NCBI GenBank assembly: GCA_021129875.1
Contig: JAJOKK010000058.1
Coordinates: 1 to 8,383 of the forward strand
DNA: 8,383 bases
Reading direction: 5' to 3'
Source: Candidatus Bipolaricaulota bacterium
GTDB taxonomy: Bacteria > Bipolaricaulota > Bipolaricaulia > UBA7950 > UBA9294
Made by a program: the position numbers and the translations under genes. Position 1 is the first letter of the stretch, and the number at the start of each line of letters is the position of its first letter. This document shows positions 1-6,398 of the stretch, one piece after another. The notes under the pieces were generated by a model. That model saw nothing but the letters and a program-made list of their open reading frames with translations, was not told the DNA's origin and did no database searches.

Positions 1-303
1 CAGAAATAGAGGGGCTCATAGTGAGAACCGCCGACAGTAAATTGCGATATGGTCAACGGTCGGTGATGCGATTACGGATGGCTGCATTGCGCAAAGACAG
101 TCTTTTGCAAGGAGTTGGTTCTTCAACCGGAGATTATCAGATCGAGTAAGAGCGGCAGTCTTCAGTGAATGAATGGCATGCGCTAAATCTCAGAAGGATT
201 TAGATGTTCGCAAGATCTGCAATCTGTTTACGTATACATACAATCATCCAGGATCCGCATAACTAGGAAAATCTAGGTGTTTTTTATATAGGGAAGGAGA
301 ACG
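1..303. other. Gene-poor left edge with partial open frame
   Basis: No convincing gene lies here. One + strand frame is open from base 3 to a TAA at 147-149 and could be the C-terminal end of a gene entering from the left. It would encode about 48 residues starting EIEGLIVRTADSK, which I cannot assign to a family. A perfect 7-bp inverted repeat, CTAAATC (183-189) and GATTTAG (197-203) around a 7-nt loop, lies upstream of the first gene. It has no T-run, so an operator or an RNA hairpin is more likely than an intrinsic terminator. A TACAAT hexamer sits at 239-244, but I find no well-spaced -35 box. CTAG occurs twice just upstream of the first gene's ribosome binding site. Confidence 0.4.
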
Positions 304-933
304 ATGAAGATATTGATCGTAACAAGCAGTCCAAACGCCGAAGGATTGACAGCCGCGAGCGGCGAAGCCGCACGGCAGGGGGTCATCGATGGGCGCAGTC
401 CGGCGCGGGTCATTGATTTGAACGGGTTCAAGCTGGGTCGCTGTGCAGTCTGTGACGACGGCTGGGGAACATGTCGCGACGGGCACAGTTGCCAGGTGGA
501 GGATGATTTTCAGTCTCTCCACCAGATGATCGGTGAGGCAGAGGGGTATGTTTTCATCACCCCTGTCTACTTTGGCGATATGAGTGAGCCGATGAAGACG
601 CTCTTCGACCGGCTCCGCCGCTGCGAGGCGACAAAGGATCGCATAGCCGAGGAATTAAGTATCATGCGTGAGAAACCGACAGTCGGCATTGCTGCCGCCG
701 GAGGGAGCGGACACGGAGCGGTGAGCTGCCTTGCAGCGATGGAACGTCTCCTCGCGCGACTCGGTGTTGACCAGTTCGACTTCATCCCGATCACCAAACG
801 GACACGCGATTATCAGCTTGAGACGATCCATGACGCGCTCTCTTCTATGGTGACTGCCGCTCCGACCCCTGAGCCACCTCCCCGCAAGCAGAGGAAGGAG
901 CGCCGCACGTTGCGCCAGCGCAAGCAGCGCTGA
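304..933 (+). CDS. Flavodoxin-fold FMN reductase-like protein, possible iron-sulfur flavoprotein
   Basis: The protein has 209 residues and starts at ATG behind a strong AAGGAG (about 294-299). The N-terminal MKILIVTSSPN is the first beta strand and FMN phosphate loop of the NADPH-dependent FMN reductase/flavodoxin superfamily. The segment ITPVYFGDMSEPMKTLFDRL (residues 85-104) matches the family's second flavin-binding loop and following helix. Four cysteines (C47, C50, C57, C63) followed by DD (67-68) resemble the cysteine cluster of iron-sulfur flavoproteins, but the spacing (X2, X6, X5) is looser than the compact form, so a bound cluster is only possible. Residues 186-209 form a proline- then Lys/Arg-rich tail beyond the fold. 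The likely role is electron transfer or quinone/flavin reduction in the cytoplasm; the substrate is unknown. The gene is separated from the cofactor operon by about 500 bases and a separate promoter, so a functional link is not shown. Confidence 0.8.
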   Translation: MKILIVTSSPNAEGLTAASGEAARQGVIDGRSPARVIDLNGFKLGRCAVCDDGWGTCRDGHSCQVEDDFQSLHQMIGEAEGYVFITPVYFGDMSEPMKTLFDRLRRCEATKDRIAEELSIMREKPTVGIAAAGGSGHGAVSCLAAMERLLARLGVDQFDFIPITKRTRDYQLETIHDALSSMVTAAPTPEPPPRKQRKERRTLRQRKQR

Positions 934-1188
934 ACAAGCGTACGTATCCAGTAAACCCATCCCGGAACCGCGTTTGAGGCCGGAAAGGACCACGGATGGA
1001 GACTGGCACAAACGGATTATTGCGGAGTGCCTGCCAAGCGGGCGGAGTGAAGAGTGATGAGTGATGTTCGCTGATCTGTGTCTATCAGTGCCAATCCGTG
1101 CCAATCCGTGGTTCTAGGCCTGCCCCATCTCAACCAGTATCGGTTTGCTGAAGGCTTACTCTGTACGCAGTCCACATTTGCTATGTTG
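934..1188. repeat. Non-coding spacer with degenerate repeat remnants
   Basis: No gene is supported between the flavoprotein gene and the cofactor-operon promoter. A perfect tandem duplication of the 10-mer CCAATCCGTG occupies 1091-1110. An inverted partner, CCACGGAT (990-997) against ATCCGTGG (1104-1111), frames about 100 bases, with further related pieces at both ends (ACGGATTA near 1012-1019, the GAGTGATGAGTGATG run near 1050-1064). The pattern looks like a decayed intergenic repeat. I see no terminator after the upstream gene. Confidence 0.5.
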
Positions 1189-1218
1189 TTGGCCGCAGAC
1201 CCGGCCCTGGGGTATACT
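1189..1218 (+). promoter_or_regulatory. Probable sigma70 promoter of the cofactor operon
   Basis: TTGGCC at 1189-1194 (4 of 6 to TTGACA) and TATACT at 1213-1218 (5 of 6 to TATAAT) are 18 bases apart. The predicted start near 1225 lies about 12 bases before the first base-paired element of the leader RNA, which is the expected arrangement for a riboswitch-controlled transcript. The call rests on hexamer match and position only. Confidence 0.6.
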
Positions 1219-1236
1219 GCTGTTGATTTCGTAAGC

Positions 1237-1359
1237 TTCTCTGAAGCCCTGTGGCCTACCGGCACACCCTGCCCATGGCGCAGGGCCGCAGTGATCAGTC
1301 CTTCTGATCCAACGGCACCGCTGGAAACGGCGCTGCTCCCCGTTATTTGGAAAGGAGAA
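1237..1359 (+). ncRNA. Moco/Tuco-type riboswitch aptamer
   Basis: The leader of the moa/moe operon folds into a branched structure like the Moco RNA motif (Rfam MOCO_RNA_motif), known upstream of molybdenum-cofactor genes. Visible helices are a closing stem TTCTCT (1237-1242) with GGAGAA (1354-1359); an 8-bp stem CTGTGGCC (1249-1256) with GGCCGCAG (1284-1291, one G-U), capped by CTGC/GCAG (1269-1272/1280-1283); a hairpin GATCAG/CTGATC (1293-1298/1304-1309); and a GNRA hairpin CGCTG-GAAA-CGGCG (1319-1332) extended by GCA/TGC (1315-1317/1334-1336). The segment around GCACCGCTGGAAACGGC and the later TTTGGAAAGGAG agree with my memory of the motif; no covariance search was possible. The ligand is expected to be the molybdenum or tungsten cofactor. 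I cannot decide which, because that discrimination depends on the presence of one optional stem. Confidence 0.82.
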
Positions 1360-1394
1360 CGCTTGAAGATCGTCGCGCTTATTCGGCGTTCTCC
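1354..1394 (+). promoter_or_regulatory. Antiterminator helix of the riboswitch
   Basis: GGAGAACGC (1354-1362) is perfectly complementary to GCGTTCTCC (1386-1394), extendable by the pair A1353-T1395. The left arm includes the 3' strand of the aptamer closing stem (1354-1359), and the right arm includes most of the 5' strand of the terminator (1384-1391). The helix is therefore incompatible with both. Inference: without ligand the helix forms and transcription continues. With ligand, 1354-1359 is held in the aptamer, the terminator forms and transcription stops. Confidence 0.8.
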
Positions 1395-1416
1395 TGAAAA
1401 GGAACGCCGTTTTTTT
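1384..1416 (+). terminator. Intrinsic terminator (conditional) before moaB
   Basis: CGGCGTTC (1384-1391) pairs with GAACGCCG (1402-1409) as an 8-bp stem. An alternative register adds TCCT/AGGA around a GAAA loop (1392-1403). Seven T residues follow directly (1410-1416). It lies 15 bases before the moaB start codon, with the Shine-Dalgarno sequence only after it, so it must be read through for the operon to be expressed. Confidence 0.9.
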
Positions 1417-1430
1417 ATTGGAGGGAAAGG

Positions 1431-1934
1431 GTGCGGATACGAGCAGCGGTCATCACGGTTAGTGATAAAGGTTATGCAGGAGAGAGGGAGGATATCAGCG
1501 GACCCCGTCTGGCCGCCGCCCTGCGGGAGATGGGGGCGGAGGTCCTCTGTGAGAAGGTCGTTCCCGATCTACCGGAGCAGATCTCCGAAACGATCGCTAA
1601 GTTCGCCGATGAAACAGGGGTCGACCTGATCATCACCACCGGTGGAACAGGCCCGGCGCCCCGTGATTGCACCCCGGAGGCGACGAAGGCGGTCATCGAT
1701 CGCGAGATGCCGGGGATCGCCGAGGTACTCCGCTTCGAGGGGTACAAGAAGACGCCGTTCGCCCTTCTCTCCCGGGGGATCGCCGGCCTACGCAACCGTT
1801 GCCTTATCGTCAATCTTCCGGGGAGCCCGCGCGCTGTCTCCGAGGGGATGGAGATACTCGGTCCGATCCTGCCGCACGCCGTCCAGATGGCTCGTGGCGA
1901 GAACCTGGAACACGGAAGGACGGACGGTGAGTGA
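1431..1934 (+). CDS. moaB: MoaB/Mog family molybdopterin adenylyltransferase
   Basis: This 167-residue protein belongs to the MoaB/Mog family, which activates molybdopterin by adenylylation (MPT-AMP) before metal insertion. Hallmarks are SDKG (11-14), DISGP (21-25), the TGGTG loop (70-74) followed by PRD and TPEA (77-84), and NLPGSPRA (128-135), which together form the MPT/nucleotide-binding surface. Length is normal. The start is GTG at 1431, chosen because GGAGGG (1420-1425) is well spaced before it and the next residues (MRIRAAVITVSDKG) match the family's N-terminus. It is the first gene after the riboswitch and terminator. Its last 8 bases overlap the moeA1 start (GTGAGTGA), implying translational coupling. 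MoaB and MogA cannot be separated safely by eye; no second family member is present here. Confidence 0.93.
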   Translation: MRIRAAVITVSDKGYAGEREDISGPRLAAALREMGAEVLCEKVVPDLPEQISETIAKFADETGVDLIITTGGTGPAPRDCTPEATKAVIDREMPGIAEVLRFEGYKKTPFALLSRGIAGLRNRCLIVNLPGSPRAVSEGMEILGPILPHAVQMARGENLEHGRTDGE

Positions 1935-3159
1935 CCACGGCACCTATCCCGGGTTGAGTGTGGAAGAGGCAAGGGAACAGGTCTTGGCATGTTTCCGCCC
2001 TCTGAAGCCGGAGACGGTCCCGATCCTCGACGCCCTGGGAAGGGTTTTGGCCGAGGAGATCGTCGCGGATATGGACGTGCCCCCCCTCGACAACTCGGCG
2101 ATGGACGGCTATGCAGTGCGCTGTGACGATATTGCGAGTGCATCGCTGCAAAGACCTGCTCGTCTGCGTGTTGTCGCCGATCTCGCCGCCGGGCGCGTAA
2201 CCGAACGGCCGGTGGGCGGTGGTGAGGCCGTGCGGATCATGACCGGTGCGCCGTTGCCGCAAGGAGCGGACACGGTTGTGCGGTTCGAGGAGACGCGGTC
2301 GGGCGAGGATTGGGTGGAGGTCATCAACGCCGGCCCTCGCGGGCGGAACGTCCGCCGCGCCGGGGAAGACGTGCGTAAGGGGCGGACCGTTTTGCAGCAG
2401 GGGACTGTCCTGCGCCCGCAGGAGATCGGGATGCTCGCTTCCATGGGGCGCCCCGAGGCGACGGTCGTCCGCCGCCCGCGGGTGGCGATCCTAGCGACCG
2501 GTGATGAGCTTGTGGGGATAGGCGACGAGGTGGGGCCGGGGAAGATCCGCAACATCAACGGGTACAGCAATGCCGCGCAGGTGCTGAAATACGGCGGTCT
2601 TCCGCTCCTGCTGGGGTTCGCCACCGATCGGGCCGATGAACTGACGGAAAAAATACGCGAAGGGATCGCTGCAAAAGCAGATCTGTTCGTGACTTCCGGC
2701 GGTGTCTCAGTCGGCGATTTTGACCTGGTCAAGGATGTGTTAGCGACCGCCGGCGACATCGATTTCTGGTCGATCAACATGAAGCCCGGCCGCCCGATGG
2801 CCTTTGGAACGATCGACAACACTCCCCTCCTTGGACTTCCGGGTAACCCGGTGGCGGCGATGATCAGCTTCGAGCTGTTCGCCCGTCCTGCAATATTAAA
2901 GATGCTCGGATATCCTGATTGGGAATGGCGTTCAGTGGACGCCCGCCTGCGCATGTCGATCGAACGTAACGACGGATACCGGCACTATCTGCGCGTTCAT
3001 CTGCACACAGGTGAAGACGGACCGGAGGCCGAACTGACCGGAGACCAGGGGGCGGGGATCTTGCGATCGATGGTCCTTGCCGACGGGTTGGCCGTCCTCC
3101 CCGAGGGCTGCACCCACTTGGCAGCGGGAAGCCGTGTACGCGTACTGCTGCTCGATTGA
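1927..3159 (+). CDS. moeA: MoeA molybdopterin molybdenumtransferase, copy 1
   Basis: MoeA uses MPT-AMP and molybdate or tungstate to insert the metal. With the GTG start at 1927 the protein has 410 residues, the usual length; the open frame reaches further left, but that part merely overlaps moaB. GGAAGG (1914-1919) precedes the start. Landmarks are NSAMDGYAV (57-64, key Asp60), RIMTGAPLPQGAD (103-115), ATGDEL (190-195), TSGGVSVGDFD (256-266), MKPGRP (285-290) and GLPGNPVA (303-310), then the C-terminal beta domain ending near VRVLLLD. Residues 208-211 read RNIN where the family often has (x)DSN or (x)DTN, so Asn209 replaces an Asp position. It is cotranscribed with moaB and followed by a second MoeA. 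Confidence 0.94.
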   Translation: MSDHGTYPGLSVEEAREQVLACFRPLKPETVPILDALGRVLAEEIVADMDVPPLDNSAMDGYAVRCDDIASASLQRPARLRVVADLAAGRVTERPVGGGEAVRIMTGAPLPQGADTVVRFEETRSGEDWVEVINAGPRGRNVRRAGEDVRKGRTVLQQGTVLRPQEIGMLASMGRPEATVVRRPRVAILATGDELVGIGDEVGPGKIRNINGYSNAAQVLKYGGLPLLLGFATDRADELTEKIREGIAAKADLFVTSGGVSVGDFDLVKDVLATAGDIDFWSINMKPGRPMAFGTIDNTPLLGLPGNPVAAMISFELFARPAILKMLGYPDWEWRSVDARLRMSIERNDGYRHYLRVHLHTGEDGPEAELTGDQGAGILRSMVLADGLAVLPEGCTHLAAGSRVRVLLLD

Positions 3160-3193
3160 ACAAGCAGAGCGTTCGTTGGATTAGGAGGACGAT

Positions 3194-4444
3194 ATGACCG
3201 AAAGCCCTTACCCGCTGATCAGCATAGAAGAGGCGTGGCGTCGCATCGCCGCTGTTGTTCGTCCGCTCAGACCGGCCCTGCAGCCGATCGGAACGGTCTT
3301 AGGCCGGATCCTGGCCGAAGATGTGATCGCCGACGAGAGTATACCGGCTCTCCCTTCCTCGGCGATGGACGGCTATGCCGTGATCGCCGGGGATCGTGCG
3401 CCGCGGTTACGTGTTATCGAAGAACAGGCCGCCGGAAGGGAGAAAGGACTGCACGTCGTCGCTGGGACAGCGGTGCGCATTATGACCGGAGCGCCGCTGC
3501 CGCAGGGTGCGGACGCAGTAGTCCTCGTCGAGGATGCGATCGAACAGGACGGTCTTCTCCGCGTACTCACTGCGATATCGGCAGGCGAATACGTGCGGCC
3601 GGTCGGGCAGGATCTGGCGGCGGGCGATCTCGTGTTGTCAAAGGGATCGCTGCTCGGCCCGCCGGAGATCGGGCTGCTCGCCGCTGTGGGCCGTGCCGAG
3701 GTGCTCGTCTATCCCCGTCCGAAAGTGGCGGTGATGGCGACCGGCGACGAACTGATCCCGCCGCATTGCAAACCAAAACCGGGCGAGCTGCGCGACAGCA
3801 ACAGCTACGCACTGTGCGCCGCGATCGAGGCGGCAGGGTGTGAGCCGCTCCATCTGGGAATCATCCCCGACGACGAAAAGGCGCTGCGCACGGCAATCTT
3901 GGATGGGGTCGCACACGCTGATATGCTCCTTACCTCCGGAGGTGTATCGATGGGCCGGCTGGATTTCGTCAAGCCGCTACTGGCCGAGCTGGGCAAGGTG
4001 CATTTTGGCCGTGTGGCGATCAAGCCGGGTAAACCTCTCACCTTCGCCACGCTGCAAGACCTGCCCGTCTTCGGACTCCCTGGATTTCCGGTGTCATCCC
4101 TTCTCTCGTTCGAGAATTTCGTCCGGCCTGCGCTACGGCTGATTGGCGGACACCGTGCCCTGTGGCGACCTAGAGTGCACGCCCGCCTGCGCCACTATCT
4201 CCGGCATTCGACCGGGCGGACCGAGTTTCAGCGAGCCGTGGTGACAGAGGAAGACGGTCTCTACTGGGCTGAGAGCACCGGCTTGCAGGTCTCGGGAAGA
4301 CTGAAGTCGCTCGTAGGGGCGAACGCTCTCCTGCAGTTGCCCGCAGATGTCGATGATTTTGAACGGGGCGATGAGGTTGTCGCTATCCTCATCGATCGAC
4401 CGGAGATCGAGGCGCTCGCCCCGGGATCGAGTGATCCTCGGTGA
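3194..4444 (+). CDS. moeA: MoeA molybdopterin molybdenumtransferase, copy 2
   Basis: This is a second full-length MoeA paralogue of 416 residues. ATG at 3194 follows AGGAGG (3183-3188) at good spacing, 34 bases after copy 1 stops. It keeps SSAMDGYAV (55-63, Asp59), RIMTGAPLPQGAD (95-107), ATGDEL (182-187), RDSN (200-203), TSGGVSMGRLD (247-257), IKPGKP (276-281) and the C-terminal domain. The conserved GLPGNPVS loop reads GLPGFPVS (294-301). It differs widely from copy 1 outside motifs, so it is an old paralogue and not a recent duplication. Known organisms with two MoeA proteins are often proposed to use one for molybdate and one for tungstate; that split is inference here. Its stop overlaps the moaA GTG (GTGA, 4441-4444). 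Confidence 0.93.
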   Translation: MTESPYPLISIEEAWRRIAAVVRPLRPALQPIGTVLGRILAEDVIADESIPALPSSAMDGYAVIAGDRAPRLRVIEEQAAGREKGLHVVAGTAVRIMTGAPLPQGADAVVLVEDAIEQDGLLRVLTAISAGEYVRPVGQDLAAGDLVLSKGSLLGPPEIGLLAAVGRAEVLVYPRPKVAVMATGDELIPPHCKPKPGELRDSNSYALCAAIEAAGCEPLHLGIIPDDEKALRTAILDGVAHADMLLTSGGVSMGRLDFVKPLLAELGKVHFGRVAIKPGKPLTFATLQDLPVFGLPGFPVSSLLSFENFVRPALRLIGGHRALWRPRVHARLRHYLRHSTGRTEFQRAVVTEEDGLYWAESTGLQVSGRLKSLVGANALLQLPADVDDFERGDEVVAILIDRPEIEALAPGSSDPR

Positions 4445-5430
4445 CCATGCCGCTCTGTGATCGCTTCGGTCGCCCGATCGACTACCTACGCGTGTCGATC
4501 ACCGATCGATGCAATCTGCGCTGCGGCTATTGCATGCCGGAGGAAGGGGTCCCGCTCCGCCGGCATGAGGAGATCCTTACCTACGAGCAGATCGTACGCC
4601 TGGTGCGCGTGGCAACGGAGATCGGCATCACCAAGGTCAGGCTCACCGGGGGGGAACCGCTGCTCCGTCGGGGGGTGGTCGGCCTTGTCCAAAAGTTAGC
4701 CCAACTCCCCGAGATCGAGGAGCTGTCCATGACGACCAACGGGACCACCCTGAGTGAACACGCTGCCGCGCTGGCCGCAGCCGGATTGAGCAGGGTCAAC
4801 ATCAGCCTCGATACGCTGGACCAGGACCGCTTTCGCACGATCACCGGCCGGGGAAGGCTCGCTGACGTGCTGCATGGGATACTCGCCGCGCAGGAGGCGG
4901 GCCTTGCACCGGTGAAGATCAACACGGTCGTCTTGCGCGCGGTGAACGATGACGAGGTAGTCGAGTTTGCCCGTCGCACGCGCACCGACGGCTGGCATGT
5001 GCGGTTCATCGAGATCATGCCCCTTGGCAGCGGTACGTGCTGCGCGGACGAACTGTTCGTCCCCGCGAGCGAGACGAAACAGAGGATCGAAGAGGAGTTA
5101 GGGCCGCTGGAACCGGCCTACGTGACCGGAAACGGCCCGGCCCGCCACTGTCGCCTTCGCGGAGCGACAGGGACGATCGGTTTTATCCGCCCGCTCAGCG
5201 CGCATTTCTGCGATCTCTGCAACCGCCTGCGGTTGACCGCAGACGGACGGCTCCTCGCCTGTCTGCTCTCCGATGTAGAGATAGACCTACGTACCCCGCT
5301 CGCCCACGGACTCCCCGACGACCGGCTGCGCAACCTTCTCTTGCAAGGGATCGCCGCCAAACCGAAAGGACATCGGCTGGATGAGCGAGCGGTCCCCCAA
5401 GAACAGCTGATGTCGCAGATAGGAGGGTAG
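4441..5430 (+). CDS. moaA: GTP 3',8-cyclase MoaA (radical SAM)
   Basis: MoaA catalyses the first step of cofactor synthesis, converting GTP to 3',8-cyclo-7,8-dihydro-GTP. The 329 residues show the radical SAM cluster C24-X3-C28-X2-C31 in TDRCNLRCGYC, the SAM-binding GGEPLLR (70-76), and the C-terminal MoaA cluster C257-X2-C260-X13-C274 that holds a second 4Fe-4S and binds substrate. The conserved terminal Gly-Gly (328-329) is present. Length is typical. GTG 4441 gives MTMPLCDRFGRP; ATG 4447 two codons later is equally plausible, and neither has a strong Shine-Dalgarno, which fits coupling to moeA2 through the GTGA overlap. MoaC follows after one base. Confidence 0.97.
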   Translation: MTMPLCDRFGRPIDYLRVSITDRCNLRCGYCMPEEGVPLRRHEEILTYEQIVRLVRVATEIGITKVRLTGGEPLLRRGVVGLVQKLAQLPEIEELSMTTNGTTLSEHAAALAAAGLSRVNISLDTLDQDRFRTITGRGRLADVLHGILAAQEAGLAPVKINTVVLRAVNDDEVVEFARRTRTDGWHVRFIEIMPLGSGTCCADELFVPASETKQRIEEELGPLEPAYVTGNGPARHCRLRGATGTIGFIRPLSAHFCDLCNRLRLTADGRLLACLLSDVEIDLRTPLAHGLPDDRLRNLLLQGIAAKPKGHRLDERAVPQEQLMSQIGG

Positions 5431-5431
5431 T

Positions 5432-5917
5432 ATGCCCCTGACACACTTGGACGATGAAGGAAGAGCGCGGATGGTCGATGTGACTGACAAAGCGGTGACA
5501 GTCCGTGAGGCAGTGGCTGCGGGCCGGGTGACGATGCAGCCGAAGACCCTAGCCCTGATTCAGGAAGGAGGCCTGCCCAAAGGAGATGTCCTTGCTGTGG
5601 CGCGCGTCGCCGGCATTATGGCCGCCAAGCACACCGATCAGCTGATCCCGCTCTGCCACCCCCTGTCGATCACCCATCTGGCGGTAAAGTTCGCATGCGA
5701 CAATGAGCGTGGCGAAGTGCTGATCGAGGCGCAAGCCAAATGCGCGGGGGGGACCGGTGTGGAGATGGAAGCGTTGACCGCGGTTAGCGTTGCCGCATTA
5801 ACGATCTACGATATGTGCAAATCGAACGATCGCTCGATGCGCATCGAAGCGGTGCGCCTGCTGCAAAAGAGCGGAGGGAAGAGCGGAGAGATCATCTTGG
5901 AGAAGGGCATCGGATGA
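5432..5917 (+). CDS. moaC: Cyclic pyranopterin monophosphate synthase MoaC
   Basis: MoaC turns the MoaA product into cyclic pyranopterin monophosphate. The 161-residue protein has the family signatures KHTDQLIPLCHPL (66-78), KCAGGTGVEMEALTAV (103-118) and YDMCK (126-130); Asp127 and Lys130 match known catalytic positions near the C-terminus. Length is normal and no fused domain is present. ATG 5432 starts one base after the moaA stop. Its ribosome site AGGAGGG (5421-5427) lies inside the last moaA codons, so reinitiation by ribosomes finishing moaA is likely. Confidence 0.97.
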   Translation: MPLTHLDDEGRARMVDVTDKAVTVREAVAAGRVTMQPKTLALIQEGGLPKGDVLAVARVAGIMAAKHTDQLIPLCHPLSITHLAVKFACDNERGEVLIEAQAKCAGGTGVEMEALTAVSVAALTIYDMCKSNDRSMRIEAVRLLQKSGGKSGEIILEKGIG

Positions 5918-5930
5918 AGAAGGACAACGG

Positions 5931-6398
5931 ATGAAAAAAGACGGCAGGGTTGTGGCGGTCTGCATAAGCGACCGCAAGGGTGTGCCCAAGATGAATGTAG
6001 ACAGAAGACGCCTGCTCGCCGATTACGGGCTGGAAGGGGACGCCCATGCCGGTGGAGGAAAACGGCAGGTCAGCCTACTGGCGCTGGAGAGCATCGAGAA
6101 GATGCGTGCTAAAGGGCTTGATGTGAGCCCAGGTAGTTTTGCGGAGAATATCACCACCAGCGGGATCGTGCTCTTCACCCTCCCTGTCGGTACACGGATG
6201 CGTATCGGCAGCGTGCTTGTAGAAGTGACCCAGATCGGCAAAGACTGTCACAGCCGGTGTGCTATCTACTACCAGGCCGGCGACTGTGTGATGCCTAGAG
6301 AGGGGATCTTCGTCAAGGTGCTCGCCTCCGGCGAAGCGGCCGTTGGGGACGGAATTGGTCTTCTAAGCGATAGGGATATGGACGAGGGGGGACGTTGA
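5931..6398 (+). CDS. Stand-alone MOSC-domain protein
   Basis: This 155-residue protein is a single MOSC domain, the fold found at the C-terminus of molybdenum cofactor sulfurases. GLEGDAHAGG (33-42), RQVSLLA (45-51), GSFAENITT (68-76) and the cysteine-rich core KDCHSRC (104-110) with GDCVMPREGIF (117-127) are as in stand-alone members that sit beside or fused to moaC/mog genes. C106, C110 and C119 are candidates for the persulfide or cofactor-binding residue. The exact reaction of such short proteins is not established; sulfur transfer to, or handling of, the pterin cofactor is the usual proposal. ATG 5931 follows AAGAAGGA (5917-5924). The stop shares TTGA with the next gene. Confidence 0.9.
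   Translation: MKKDGRVVAVCISDRKGVPKMNVDRRRLLADYGLEGDAHAGGGKRQVSLLALESIEKMRAKGLDVSPGSFAENITTSGIVLFTLPVGTRMRIGSVLVEVTQIGKDCHSRCAIYYQAGDCVMPREGIFVKVLASGEAAVGDGIGLLSDRDMDEGGR

Noticed and set aside
3..149. Left-edge open frame resembling the start of a D-isomer dehydrogenase (EIEGLIVRT)
   Set aside because: Only a short stretch is reminiscent and the rest does not fit; too little sequence to call a gene or pseudogene.
285..290. TATATA before the first gene as a -10 box
   Set aside because: It would start transcription inside the ribosome binding site, and no -35 box is correctly placed.
1078..1629. 183-codon + strand open frame across the leader
   Set aside because: It reads straight through the riboswitch and terminator and then overlaps moaB in another frame; no family features and no ribosome site.
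1472..2143. Long minus-strand open frame opposite moaB/moeA
   Set aside because: Arg/Pro/Ser-rich composition typical of the antisense of a GC-rich gene; the + strand frames carry clear family motifs.
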